From Gari tellinella (Eukaryota; Mollusca; Bivalvia; Cardiida; Psammobiidae), in the NCBI GenBank assembly GCA_922989275.2, contig OV277863.1, positions 22,162,001-22,226,000 on the forward strand: DNA of 64,000 bases, read 5' to 3'. Below, piece by piece: positions 36,301 to 43,100 of this stretch. The position numbers and the translations under genes are program-made. The stretch's first letter is position 1. The number at the start of each line of letters is the position of its first letter. The notes beneath the pieces are model-generated. The model was given only the letters and a program-made list of their open reading frames with translations. It ran no database searches and had not been told where the DNA came from.

Positions 36301-39300
36301 TGAATATCAAAGCTCTGATCATATTAGTTTCAGAGAAGAAGATGTTTGAAAATTTCACTATATAACTCTATGTAAAACTGTGACCCCCGGGGCGTGGCCA
36401 ATTTTGACCCCAGGGGCATAATTTGAACAAACTTGATAAAGGACCTGTAGGTGATGCTATGTGCCAAATATCTAAGCTCTGGCCCTTGTAGTTTTTGACA
36501 AGAAGATTTTTTAAGATTTCATTATTTTTTCACTTTGGTTGCCATGGCAACCAGAGTTCTGCATTGTTTTTAATTCTTTGAACAAATTTGGAAGAGCTTG
36601 ACCCAAGGAACATTTCTGTAAAGTTTGGTTGAATTCTGTTCAGCGGTATAGGAGGAGATGTCATTTGAAGCAATTGTTAACGACGACGGACGACGGACAC
36701 AGGGCCATCCCAATAGCTCACCTTAGCCTTTGGCTCAGGTGAGCTAACAATCTTGGTAGAGGATAATAGGGCAAAGCTACATGTCAAATATAAATGATCT
36801 AGGCCTTACGGTTTCAGAGAAGAAGATTTTTAAAGGTTTTCCTATGAAAAACTAATAGGCCCGAGGGCGTGGCCATTTTTGGCCCAGGGGTAAAAATTTG
36901 AACAATCTTGGTAGAGGACCACAAGGCAAAGCTATATATCAAATATTAAAGATCTAGGCCTTACAGTTTCAGAGAAGAAAATTTGTAAAGGCTTTCCTAT
37001 ATAAGTCTATGTAAAACTGATAAGCCCCGGGGCGGGCCAATTTTGACCCAGGGGTCATAGTTTGAATAACTTTGGCAGAGGACCACAAGGCAAAGCTATA
37101 TATCAAATATTAAATATCTTGGCCTTACAGTTTCAGAGAAGAAGATTTGTAAAGGTTTTCCTATATAAGTCTATGTAAAACTGATAAGCCCCGGGGTGGG
37201 GCCAATTTTGACCCAGGGGTAATAGTTTGAACAACTTTGGTAGAGGACTATAAGGCAAAGCTACATGTCAAATATAAATGATCTGGGCCTTACAGTTTCA
37301 GAGAAGAAGATTGTTAAAGGTTTTCCTGTGAAAAACTGATAAGCCCAAGGGCGGGGCCAATTTTGACCCAGGGGTCATAATTTGAACAATCTTGGTAGAG
37401 GACCACAAGGCAAAGCTACATATCAAATATTAAAGATCTGGGCCTTACAGTTTCAGAGAAGAAGATTTTTAAAGGTTTTCCTATATAAGTCTATGTAAAA
37501 CTGATAAGCCCCGGGGCGGGCCATTTTTGACCCTGGGATCATGATTTGAACAATCTTAGTAGAGGTCCATAAGGCAAAGCTAGATGCCAAATATAAAAGG
37601 TCTGGGCCATCCAGTTTTAGAGAAGAAGAGTTTTAAAGGTTTTCCTATGAAAAACTGATAAGCCCCGGGACGGGCCATTTTTGACCCGGGGGTCATTATT
37701 TGAACAATCTTGCTAAAGGTTCACAACATGATGCTACATGTGAAATTTGGTTGTCCTAGGAGTCTAGGACTTATAGTATTGACAAGAAGATGTTTAAAGT
37801 TTTCACTTTAGTTGTCAATATTACGTAAATACGGAAAATGACCACGCCCTCTGACGGCCATGTTTTTTGACGGATCAAAATTCTTTGAACAATTTTGAAA
37901 GAATATCAATTGAGAAACATTTTGGTGAAAACCAAATTGAAATCGGACCAGTCGTTTTTGAGAAGAAGATTTTTTTAGATATTGTTCATGGTTGCCATGG
38001 CAACAAGACCGATTGCCCCTCCCACCTTTTTTTTTTTTAAAAATTTGAAGCTCACAATTACAGTATGTATCTGACCAAGTTTGGTTAAAATTGGGCCATT
38101 GGTTTCAGAGAAGAAGTTATTTGAAACAAATTTTGTGAACAGACGACACCGACACGGACACCGACGGACGGCAACCGATCACAATAGCTCACCTTGAGCA
38201 CTTTGTGCTCAGGTGAGCTAACAATTAACTTCTTGCTTCAGTTGTTACTGTCTGATTTTTACACGGACACCGACGGACGGCAACCGATCACAATAGCTCA
38301 CCTTGAGCACTTTGTGCTCAGGTGAGCTAACAATTAACTTCTTGCTTCAGTTGTAACTGTCTGATTTTTTTTTGGTTCCAAACTGTTTAACCTATTACCC
38401 CCAAAATACGCCTTTTTACACCTTTAATTTATTATTCCACTGAAGAAAATAGTTCTACAATAAACAGTCATGAATATGTAGCATACAAAATATTTTATAT
38501 ATTCTAGCAGATGGTTGCTTAAAGCAGGCTGAAAGTAAAGCAGAATGTGCCTTAATAAGTGGTCACTTCTCTTCAAAACTAGAAACTGACTATGGGGTGA
38601 TGGGTTAAGAATTCAAGACAAATGTTTACAGACCAACTACTGTTATGTTCAATGATGGATAAGTACTTAAAGTTCACATGTATCTATTTACAAGGTTGAC
38701 AGCAAGCACACTGATAACAGCAACACCTACAGAGCAATTTCTTTTTCATTCAAGGTCATCAGACTCATCACCTCACTCAAGTCAACACAAGGACAAATCT
38801 TTGTGAGATAACATATTTTGCAATACATGTATTGTGATATGAGTATCAAAATGACACATCAAACAAACAGTTATTGATCTCAAAGGTGTTCATGTGTGTT
38901 TTTTGTTTTCATTTTAACCCTTTACTCCACAGAATTATACACATTTTTACGCCGCTAAATCAAGTAAAGTAGTTCCAGTGGAGAATATGCAACATTAGTA
39001 ATATTTTCTTTATCCTAGCAGATTGTAGCTTAAAGCAGGCTGAAAGTAAAGCAAAATGTGTCTTAATGCACATTCTGCTTTACTTTCAGCCTGCTTTAAG
39101 TGGTTACCTCACTCACCTGTCTTCAAAACTAGAAACATGCTATGGAATAAAGGGTTAAACAAAGAGTGACCTTAATCTTGAACTCTGAATAGCTGAATCA
39201 CAACTTCAAGCTATTATATTTACATACAAGCATCAGTGATAAACTACTAGAAATCAGAGGAATGAGTTATTGGGATGCATGTCATTCTGTAAAGCAATAA

Positions 39301-42300
39301 GTCCTTGAGACAAAAATTGAGTCCTTAATTGAGTTTAAAATTAATCCATTACCTATTTCTAGTTTTAAAGACACTTAAAGCGACTCACAACCGGATGGTG
39401 TACTTGTCAAAATAAAATAAAATACTCAAATAAAGGCAAATTTGTGGCATTATTTGGCTTCTGACATTAAAAAAATATGATCAATCCAAAAAAAGTCTCA
39501 AGAATCGTCACCGAATCTTAGTTTTTTTTAGATATATTCCATCGTTTTTCAATAGCGTCAGCTGACGGTTTTGCTGTTGTTGTTGCTTCTCTACACGGGC
39601 TCTGACATAAACCGGAGCCGAATAATGTAGTATTAAGCGCTACCAGTGAAGTATGTTAATTCGCTACCATATATATAGAGAGCGTCCGTGGTCGAGGCGG
39701 TAAAAGGCGTGTCCTCATTTTTCTTGTTTGTCTCGGCAATGGAGGGTCACGGGTTCGAATCCCACCAGAGCTTCTTCTTTTCTTTTTTTGGAAATGCATT
39801 TTTTAACAGAATTTATTATCCTAAACTAAATCTTACCCATTTATATAATCATTTGACATATATTTACAAATCACCATTTTTAATGCTAAATCCGGTTGCG
39901 AGCCTCTTTAAGGGTGTATCAATGTCATGAGCCATTTTTTCAAAGTATTAAACTTTTTTTCTATCATTGTTTTTTTGGAAGAGCTATTTATGATGAATGA
40001 AAAAATGAAAAAAGATATATATGGTGGTGTCCTTTTTTTTGAGCTACAGCGATTTGAAAAAGGTATGTCAAATTTGGATTTTTTTTCAAATTTTACCCAT
40101 TCAGAGTACAAGCTTCAGTAAAATCTATTTCAAAACAAAACAAAAATGTTAATTTGGGTTTTCTTTATTTATTTCATGTCTATGGTGGTATGTTCACATA
40201 TATAAACCAAATTTAGACAAAGCAGGCACCAGGTTTGAACAATATGGATCCTTGAATATCAAAAATATGCTTTATATAGGGCATGATTTTATTAGATTTT
40301 TTATTTTATGAAAAAAAGTAAAAAAGTTTGAAAATGAAATAGTTCTAGTATTTAACTTTTTCTTATATTCTACCAGATGAAAGCCCATATTAAGGCAGTT
40401 CAAAATATGAAAAGAAATTGAAGGTCAGTGTTGAAAATTTTGAGTTATTAAAGTAAAAAGAGTTATCGACCCTTACAAAATTTACAAAAAAGTATCATAC
40501 CGATGATATTTAGAGCTTTATAAATTTCACATTTGGTGCATTTTTTTTCTTAAATTAGTTTTTGTATGAAGAAATACTACCATAGATAGGAAATAAATAA
40601 CACAAAACCAAATTATCATATTTGTTTTCATTTAAAATGGGTTTTATTGAAGCGAGCTGTTTGAAAAGGACAAAATAAGAGGAAGTGGGTGGGGTAAATT
40701 TTACATGGCCGTAGAGCCAACTGTTGTTCACCAAAATGTACACTTTTTCTATTTTTTCATTCATCTTAAATAGCTCTTCAATACAAAACCATCATAGAGT
40801 GTTTTCATGTACTTTGAAAAGTTCCCAAATTCATGACATTGATACACCCTTAAGGCAGGTTGAAAGTAAAGCAGAATGTGCCTTTAATTTAAGGCCTGCT
40901 TTAAACTACCATCTACTAGAATATAGGATTTCCAAACATTGTCCGAACATGTAATATGTGCCATATGCCAATTTTGGAGAGAAATGTTATCAATCTGCAA
41001 TATAAAGGTTCATAATTTGATTGATCCTGTCTAAACTAAGTAGTTGCCTGGGAAATTGATTTTAACACTATACACTTTGACAGTGGCAATAATATTTTAC
41101 GACTGTATAATTGTAAACGTGGAATAACATAGCAAGAGAATATGTATCCTTACAGTGATGGAACCGGATACATATCAATCATTTACAAACAGTGTTGACC
41201 CAGATTAGAGGGTTTCTACTGGCACCCTCTTATCAGGGTCTGTACAGTTTTTCATACTTTATACTTTGGGGGGAAATCTTTTCATAGTCAATGTCAGTAA
41301 CTAGTCATTTATCAGAATACAGATGAGTTCATTTGAAAAGTCAGCACTATATAATATGTATGAAGGTCATCAATGTTTATGCAATCAGATGATGACACCA
41401 GTTTTAGCCCTGTCCCAAATATGTGTTTCAAAACAAACATGCTACCCAAGTCAGAGGGTCTTATACTCTGTACCATATATTTGCGAAAACAGTGTTGAAC
41501 TGTTGATCCAAATAAAGATCTAAACTTTTCAACACTCAAATTCACAGAGCGTAAAATATTTTTGTGTAACTTTGGCAAACATTTTCGAAGCAGACTTAAA
41601 TTCAGCGTAATATATATTGTATGTAAAGGTTCTAATGAGTCGATGCTGACCAGGTCAGCATCGACTCATTATTGTGGAGACCCTTAGAGTGCTTACAGTG
41701 ACAGTATACATACTCTATTTTAAAACCAAACTGCAATGCATCGTGGTCTACTCATAGAGGTGTATAAGTATATGAAGTTTCGTGACCGTAGGTACAGTCA
41801 CTTGCTCAGAACAGACTCTAACGCAAAACCTTAACGTTGACCCTAGAGGTCAAGGTCACCAACCTGCAGTGCATCATGGTCTTAATAAATCTAGAGGCGC
41901 ATCAGTATATGAAGTTTTTTGACTTAGTAACAGAAGTTTGCTCAGAAAAGACTTTAACGCAGAAAAACCTTAATGTTGACCCTAGAGGTCAAGCTTAAGT
42001 CAAAGGTCAAGGCCACCAAACTGTGGTACAATGTGGTCTACTCATTGTGGCGCATCAGCATATATGAAGTTTTGTGACTGTAGGCCGGTGCAGTCGTTTG
42101 CTCAGAACAAGACAAGACAAGACAAATTTTATTGTGATTCAGGCCTCCGGCCCCGACACATATACATAATATAACATATCAATACATGCGGTGTGTAACA
42201 GTACAAACAAACAACAAAAATGTACTTTTCAAATTACATTTGCTAAATTTACTGTTTCCTGTCGTAACAGAACAGCATAATTTGTGCAGTGGTGCACATT

Positions 42301-42712
42301 TTGTGCCCTATATGGATGTTGGAGCTTTCTATCTGACATTAATTTTTGCTTCAAGATGTCATCTGCTTTAAATTACAGTTGGATACAGATGACAGCTTTA
42401 GCAACTTTCTGCTTTACTTTCGCTTTGCTTTAGCCGTTATTTTGCTATGCAGCAGCAGCAAGAAATGGTTATAACCTAAACAGTGTAGACTACCTGTCGA
42501 AATATGAAATCCTTATCTCTCCCCGCTGTTGTTGACATTTTCCTGCAATTGTCCTCAAACTGACGGTACATTTCCCGGAAGTCGCGCACGTTGTTTCCGT
42601 GGGGCCGCGAGCAATTTCTTGATCTGTATAGAGAAGTCCAAGCACAATACGACTGACAAAACAATCTACTTGCCCAAATACATCGAGACGGCTTCAATAT
42701 AATTAACGTCAT
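18317..42712 (-). CDS. ETHE1: Persulfide dioxygenase ETHE1, seven coding exons
   Basis: ETHE1 is a mitochondrial non-heme iron enzyme of the metallo-beta-lactamase fold. It oxidises glutathione persulfide to sulfite in sulfide detoxification. Coding exons, 5' to 3': 42712 or 42538-42494, 32849-32705, 30434-30249, 29258-29166, 27900-27811, 21129-21013, 18357-18317. All junctions have GT/AG and compatible phases. From the ATG at 42538 the product is 238 residues and aligns with human ETHE1 (254 aa) at a constant offset of 12. The THVHADH motif gives His67; His123 and Asp142 complete the iron site; Arg151 matches human Arg163. An in-frame ATG at 42712 adds 58 residues, rich in Arg and Ser with few acidic residues at first, which could be a mitochondrial presequence. 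Introns are filled with transposons. Confidence 0.95.
18458..18592. repeat. Inverted repeat with AAGCTTTTG arms, ETHE1 intron 6
   Basis: The arms TTCTCAAGCTTTTG and CAAAAGCTTGAAAATGATCTC enclose TAGGTCAGATTGCATTCTGC and a second short palindrome. It is related to the inverted repeat at 47459-47567, so both are probably copies of one MITE-like family. No coding frame. Confidence 0.6.
18654..18903. mobile_element. Family A MITE, complete, TTAA flanked
   Basis: TTAA at 18654-18657 and 18900-18903. The right terminus is CTATGGGGGAAAGGG. Hairpin at about 18704-18774 centred on GCGCCTTATGGCGC. It lies in the last ETHE1 intron. Confidence 0.8.
19060..20935. mobile_element. Family A MITE split by a TIR element
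   Basis: The left part (19060-19186) has TTAACCCATTACTTTATAGA and the TTCCTCCACTGAAGAAAATAG arm, ending ATATCCTAACATATA. The right part (20832-20935) resumes TAGCTTAAAGCAGACTG with the hairpin and a worn end. Other copies read ATATCCTAGCAG..TAGCTTAAAG without a break, so the sequence between is an insertion. Confidence 0.7.
19187..20832. mobile_element. Tc1/mariner-like non-coding TIR element inserted in a family A MITE
   Basis: Ends are CAGTCAAACCTGTC on the left and GACAGGTTTGACTA on the right, with TA at the left junction and near the right one. CAGT-initial ends and TA target sites suggest a Tc1/mariner-type or related element. Sub-terminal copies of GTCGCATAAGTCAGG-like sequence occur at both sides. 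The 92-codon frame at 20148-20426 matches no family I know and is probably chance. Confidence 0.6.
21013..21129 (-). CDS. ETHE1: ETHE1 exon 6
   Basis: Acceptor CTTGTTTCAG, then [20 protein letters not shown] and [18 protein letters not shown], and donor GTATGT. The TVEEE..NPRL block and the NLNLP motif are strongly conserved in ETHE1. Confidence 0.95.
21255..21365. mobile_element. Family A MITE hairpin fragment
   Basis: The hairpin at about 21269-21343 has GCGCCTTAAGGCGC at its centre, and the left arm is one base short (CAGATGCGCC against CAGAATGCGCC). Both termini are missing. Confidence 0.6.
22980..25156 (+). pseudogene. Broken ORF of an uncharacterised multicopy animal protein family
   Basis: Blocks recur in the order I remember from large, unannotated multicopy proteins of cnidarians and molluscs. 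They are: [20 protein letters not shown] (23037), [25 protein letters not shown] (23227), [16 protein letters not shown] (23286), [20 protein letters not shown] (23471), [20 protein letters not shown] (24120), [15 protein letters not shown] (24301), and VRSLGPRSK with [20 protein letters not shown] (about 24935-25035). The order is collinear but frames shift at about 23270, 23460 and 23940 and stops intervene. A 420-bp repeat element (24421-24840) splits it. Acidic clusters such as EEADT and GCDT could be metal-binding, but function is unknown. It is a relic, not an active gene. Confidence 0.6.
24421..24840. mobile_element. Small TIR element with CCGT microsatellite, inserted in the J1 ORF
   Basis: The ends TTGGCCGGATTG and CAATCCGGCCAT are inverted. 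Inside are a CCGT/CTGT microsatellite (24462-24498) and two copies of a unit with AGTCCTACAGCAACCAAATTTGGCA (starting about 24546 and 24727). This resembles the tandem-core elements elsewhere in the window but has different termini. Confidence 0.65.
26243..27690. mobile_element. Family A MITE split by a LINE fragment
   Basis: The left part begins TTAACCCATTACCCCATAGCC and includes the hairpin at 26293-26363, a perfect copy centred on GCGCCTTAAGGCGC, and the arm down to GGCGTATTTAT (about 26477). The right end GGGGGAATGGGTTAA resumes after 27668. The interval between is the LINE described next. Confidence 0.75.
26478..27668 (-). pseudogene. CR1/L2-like LINE, 5'-truncated 3' fragment
   Basis: On the minus strand the frame 27669-27211 reads [49 protein letters not shown], then ...[17 protein letters not shown] and [10 protein letters not shown], ending at a stop at 27211. 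This is the C-terminal end of reverse transcriptases of the CR1/L2/jockey group. The 3' region runs to a TAA-type microsatellite tail at 26478-26500, typical of such LINEs. About 130 residues are intact without a stop, so it is a fairly young insertion. A 100-bp tandem duplication with GTTT repeats lies at 26775-26975. Confidence 0.85.
27700..28131. other. ETHE1 exon 5 surroundings, MITE scraps
   Basis: Apart from the exon at 27811-27900, two isolated MITE termini (ATTAACCCTTTCCCCCATAG at 27970 and TTTAACCCTTTCC at 28101) are visible. Nothing else was recognised. Confidence 0.45.
27811..27900 (-). CDS. ETHE1: ETHE1 exon 5
   Basis: Acceptor CTGTTTCAG, then [19 protein letters not shown] and [10 protein letters not shown], and donor GTAAGG. 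The YPAHDY motif carries a conserved His of the lactamase fold. Confidence 0.94.
28132..28323. mobile_element. Family D MITE, intact
   Basis: CAGGGCTCCAGATAA to TTATCTGGAGCCCTG-type ends. The central palindrome at about 28190-28256 includes GAATCGTCTCAAAGAGACGA. GACCAT occurs beside both ends but is offset by a base or two, so it is at best an imperfect target duplication. Confidence 0.7.
28600..28672. mobile_element. Family B palindrome
   Basis: AACAGCTTGAATCC/GGATTCAAGCTGTTTGC arms around ACGCCCCTTAACGCAGCGT. Both arms share the variant GAATCC in place of GGATCC, so the change was copied to both sides. Confidence 0.65.
28870..29145. mobile_element. Family A MITE with an extra internal terminus
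   Basis: TTAACCCATCACCCCATAG at the left, TATGGGGTAATGGGTTAA at the right. A second terminus-like sequence CTTACCCATTACCCCATAAA lies inside at 28919, suggesting a nested or rearranged copy. Hairpin at about 28951-29010. Confidence 0.7.
29166..29258 (-). CDS. ETHE1: ETHE1 exon 4, third iron ligand
   Basis: Acceptor GTCTTACAG, then [19 protein letters not shown] and [11 protein letters not shown], and donor GTATAG. Asp142 in FTGD is the third iron ligand. The GCGRTDFQ stretch is an ETHE1 signature and includes the residue equivalent to human Arg163. Confidence 0.95.
29547..29796. mobile_element. Family C palindromic MITE, complete, TTAA flanked
   Basis: Family C ends are TTAACTCTTTCCTCCCTGAA and TTAACTCTTTGAACCCTAGT (here inverted as ACTAGGGTTCAAAGGGTTAA). 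The hairpin has arms AAACAGTGAAGACCC and GGGTCTTCACTGTTT around GAGGGCTCC..GGAGCCCTC (about 29653-29719). This copy sits in the left arm of a family A element that starts at about 29503. Confidence 0.78.
30085..30220. mobile_element. Family A MITE, left arm truncated
   Basis: Hairpin at 30100-30170 with the loop GCCTTTAGGC. The right arm ends GGCCATGGGGTAAAGGTTTAA. It lies about 30 bp downstream of ETHE1 exon 3 (minus strand). Confidence 0.65.
30249..30434 (-). CDS. ETHE1: ETHE1 exon 3, metal-binding HxHxDH
   Basis: Acceptor GTTTGTTTCAG, then [20 protein letters not shown]. The HVHADH core supplies His67, the first iron ligand, and the exon ends at STPGHTS with His123, the second. The donor is GTACAA. 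A frame that reads on into the intron is not biological. Confidence 0.95.
30527..31358. mobile_element. Family A MITE split by about 595 bp of unassigned DNA
   Basis: The left part (30527-30671) has the CCCGTTACTCCATAGCC start and a short hairpin, ending CTTATGGTACATATCC. The right part (31267-31358) resumes with TGATTGTATAAAGTGG and ends AATGGCATAATGGGTTAG. The intervening DNA has a higher GC content and no recognised repeat end or coding frame. Confidence 0.6.
31868..32130. mobile_element. Family C MITE, diverged, TTAA flanked
   Basis: TTAACCCTTCTTATCCTAGT on the left; the hairpin is degenerate (AAACAGTATAGGCACAGATT). The right TTAA (32127-32130) is shared with the next family C copy, so the two are head to tail on one TTAA. 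Confidence 0.6.
32127..32377. mobile_element. Family C MITE, complete, TTAA flanked
   Basis: TTAACTCTTTGAACCCTAGT to CAGGGAGGAAAGAGTTAA. The hairpin at about 32205-32270 is near-perfect. Very similar to the copy at 51666-51916, so this subfamily moved recently. Confidence 0.8.
32459..32677. mobile_element. Family E palindromic MITE (GGGGCCCGTTTCATAAAAC ends)
   Basis: Ends GGGGCCCGTTTCATAAAACG and its inverse at about 32658. The central palindrome has TCCATCTAATCCTGTCTTGT and GGAATCGTCTTGAAAAGACG with inverse copies. No coding. It lies just upstream (on the gene strand, downstream) of ETHE1 exon 2. Confidence 0.75.
32705..32849 (-). CDS. ETHE1: ETHE1 exon 2
   Basis: Acceptor TATTTCAG precedes [20 protein letters not shown]; the exon continues through [14 protein letters not shown] to LNLIYG and ends with one base of a split Met codon at donor GTAAGT. 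It encodes residues 16-63 (short numbering), the first beta strands of the lactamase fold. The IDPV motif is conserved in the family. Confidence 0.92.
32940..33707 (+). mobile_element. Helentron/pearl-like relative with 150-bp core repeats
   Basis: Diverged repeats with GGCACATCAGCATATGAAG and GACCCTAGGAGTCAAGG occur at about 33220, 33370 and 33540. The right end is CCTCACTTCATGGAGGTGAG followed by CTAAAA, similar to the hairpin end of the main family but shorter. The left end is unclear. The same core unit recurs at 41740-42110. Confidence 0.55.
33990..34067. mobile_element. Family D MITE, right half
   Basis: The half runs from AAGTGACACCATAGGG to CATCTGGAGCCCTG. The left half is missing. 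Confidence 0.55.
34553..34803. mobile_element. Family A MITE, complete, TTAA flanked
   Basis: TTAA at 34553 and 34800. Ends CCCTTTCCCACATGG and CTATGGGGGAAAGGG. Hairpin at 34685-34752 with the short centre GTGCCTAGGCAC. Confidence 0.8.
34935..35154. mobile_element. Family A MITE with half of the hairpin deleted
   Basis: TTAACCCATTGCCCCATAGC to TATGGAGTAATGGGTTAA, with TTAA on both sides. Only the left hairpin arm (34980-35018) remains, so the palindrome was lost by deletion after insertion. Confidence 0.7.
35383..38220 (+). mobile_element. Helentron/pearl-like element, complete, long tandem core
   Basis: Left end ACAAGAGGCCCAGAGGGCC with TTTCGCTCACCTGAG. The core holds about nine diverged repeats of 160-180 bp, with GGGCCTTACAGTTTCAGAGA, ATATAAGTCTATGTAAAACT and GGGGCGGGCCAATTTTGACC. 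The right end has GACGGACGG repeats and a hairpin TAGCTCACCTTGAGCAC/GTGCTCAGGTGAGCTA. A second element (35806-36746) is inserted in it. No protein-coding frame; presumed to be mobilised by another element. Confidence 0.75.
35806..36746 (+). mobile_element. Nested Helentron/pearl-like element, complete
   Basis: Starts ACAAGAGCCCCATGGGGCAT and ends GCTCAGGTGAGCTA after an ACGG/ACGACGG microsatellite. The host core repeat reads TTTGAACAATCTTGG without a break elsewhere; here it is split as TTTGA(ACAA... and ...)ACAATCTTGG. This gives exact ends to within two or three bases and a target duplication of about 2-4 bases. Confidence 0.78.
38152..38369 (+). repeat. 109-bp tandem duplication of an element's right end
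   Basis: The unit beginning ACACGGACACCGACGGACGG and including the terminal hairpin and 40 bp of flank (to CTGATTTTT) occurs twice, at 38152-38260 and 38261-38369, almost identical. The flank is included, so this is a local duplication after insertion, not a second insertion. Confidence 0.85.
38387..38608. mobile_element. Family A MITE, one hairpin arm lost
   Basis: TTAACCTATTACCCCCAAAA to TATGGGGTGATGGGTTAA, TTAA on both sides. The hairpin stops at GAATGTGCCTTAATAAG (about 38557), the second arm deleted. Confidence 0.7.
38914..39158. mobile_element. Family A MITE, complete, TTAA flanked
   Basis: TTAACCCTTTACTCCACAGA to TATGGAATAAAGGGTTAA. Hairpin at about 39030-39100 centred on GTGTCTTAATGCAC. 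Confidence 0.75.
39375..39911. mobile_element. TIR element K with a tRNA-like segment, TTAA flanked
   Basis: TTAA flanks both sides (39375-39378, 39908-39911). The ends AGCGACTCACAACCGGAT and ATCCGGTTGCGAGCCTCT are inverted. Inside at 39681-39771 is a tRNA-like segment. No protein-coding frame. It was inserted in a family A MITE. Confidence 0.7.
39681..39771 (+). tRNA. tRNA-like pseudogene or SINE head
   Basis: The A box TGGTCGAGGCGG (39689-39700) fits TRGYNNARNNGG. The B box GGTTCGAATCC (39752-39762) is a perfect match. The spacing and a long variable region suggest a class II (Leu or Ser) ancestor. The acceptor stem does not pair well and there is no clear anticodon arm, so a working tRNA is unlikely. 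A pyrimidine-rich tail follows. Confidence 0.5.
39908..40853. mobile_element. TIR element L with long arms, TTAA flanked
   Basis: Ends GGGTGTATCAATGTCATGA and TCATGACATTGATACACCC are perfect inverted repeats directly inside TTAA (39908, 40850). The arms continue with lower identity for about 150 bp or more: GAAGAGCTATTTATGATGAA is matched in inverse near 40763. It shares the left TTAA with element K. No transposase frame was found in 0.95 kb. Confidence 0.78.
41190..41275. mobile_element. Family C MITE core fragment
   Basis: AAACAGTGTTGACCCAGATT and ATCAGGGTCTGTACAGTTTT are the arms around GAGGGTTTCTACTGGCACCCTC. Termini not found. Confidence 0.55.
41634..41670. repeat. Perfect 18-bp-arm palindrome
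   Basis: AATGAGTCGATGCTGACC and its exact inverse, with one extra base. It is followed by TTGTGGAGACCCTTAGAGTG. A worn relative (GATGCTGGTCAGCATTGGCT) with the same downstream sequence is at 48130-48185, so this is another small repeat family. Confidence 0.75.
41740..42128 (+). repeat. 150-bp core repeats related to 32940-33707
   Basis: Three diverged units with CATCAGTATATGAAGTTT and TTGACCCTAGAGGTCAAG, ending in a GACAA microsatellite (42108-42127). The end sequences are not visible. Confidence 0.6.
42494..42712 (-). CDS. ETHE1: ETHE1 exon 1 (N-terminus, possible mitochondrial presequence)
   Basis: The open frame ends [15 protein letters not shown] and is followed by donor GTAGTC at 42493. 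Three in-frame ATGs exist: 42712, 42571 and 42538. The longest adds [16 protein letters not shown] and further Arg/Ser-rich residues, which look like a targeting peptide. The shortest gives a core starting close to where homology with human ETHE1 begins. I favour the longest because the enzyme is mitochondrial, but transcript evidence is needed to choose. Confidence 0.8.
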
Positions 42713-43100
42713 TGTGTGCTGGTGTGTGAACGATCTACATGCAATTGTAGTTTGTTTATACAGGCTGTATAAACGAATATAAACCTCAATAAAAATAGTG
42801 TCGTGATCAAAACAACCCTCTGCGCATGTCAGTGAAAAACTGGGTCAAACGAGGTCGCTCGAATGCTGTTGACATAAATCGGTGAAGAAGGCCGCGTAAT
42901 TTAAGTCGTTTGTGCCAATGAGAAAACGTGATCTACTCATTTACCAAAGAACGTAGATTACGCGCTTTTTCGTCAGGTTATTGTTTAACTATTTTACTGT
43001 AAATAATTCACAAATTATTACATTTCCTCGTTTGAAACCAGTTTTCGCGGTGAAGATTTAGGCCAGAGTCCACTAAAACAGTATAAAAGGGGAAAGGGTG
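42713..43100 (-). promoter_or_regulatory. Candidate ETHE1 promoter region
   Basis: This is the sequence upstream of ETHE1 exon 1. The exon and its surroundings (42500-42620) have more CpG than the rest of the window. TGCGCATGTC at 42821 resembles an NRF1 half site, which would fit a nuclear gene for a mitochondrial enzyme, but one match in AT-rich DNA is weak evidence. No TATA box is assigned. Confidence 0.25.

Larger units (their letters stand above)
39341..40930. mobile_element. Family A MITE host of two further TTAA insertions
   Basis: The left piece (39341-39374) reads TTAATCCATTACC..GTTTTAAAGACAC. The right piece resumes at 40850 with TTAAGGCAGGTTGAAAGTAA, a worn hairpin and CTACTAGAATATAG. 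Other copies read GAAGACAGGTG..CACTTAAAGCAGG, so the inserts entered the TTAA of the hairpin arm. Confidence 0.7.

Noticed and set aside
36420..36550. GTTGCCATGGCAACC as a specific regulatory (RFX-like X-box) site
   Set aside because: The sequence does resemble an X-box, but it recurs at the same place in several copies of the Helentron/pearl-like element (10036, 37989, 52543), so it is a part of the repeat.
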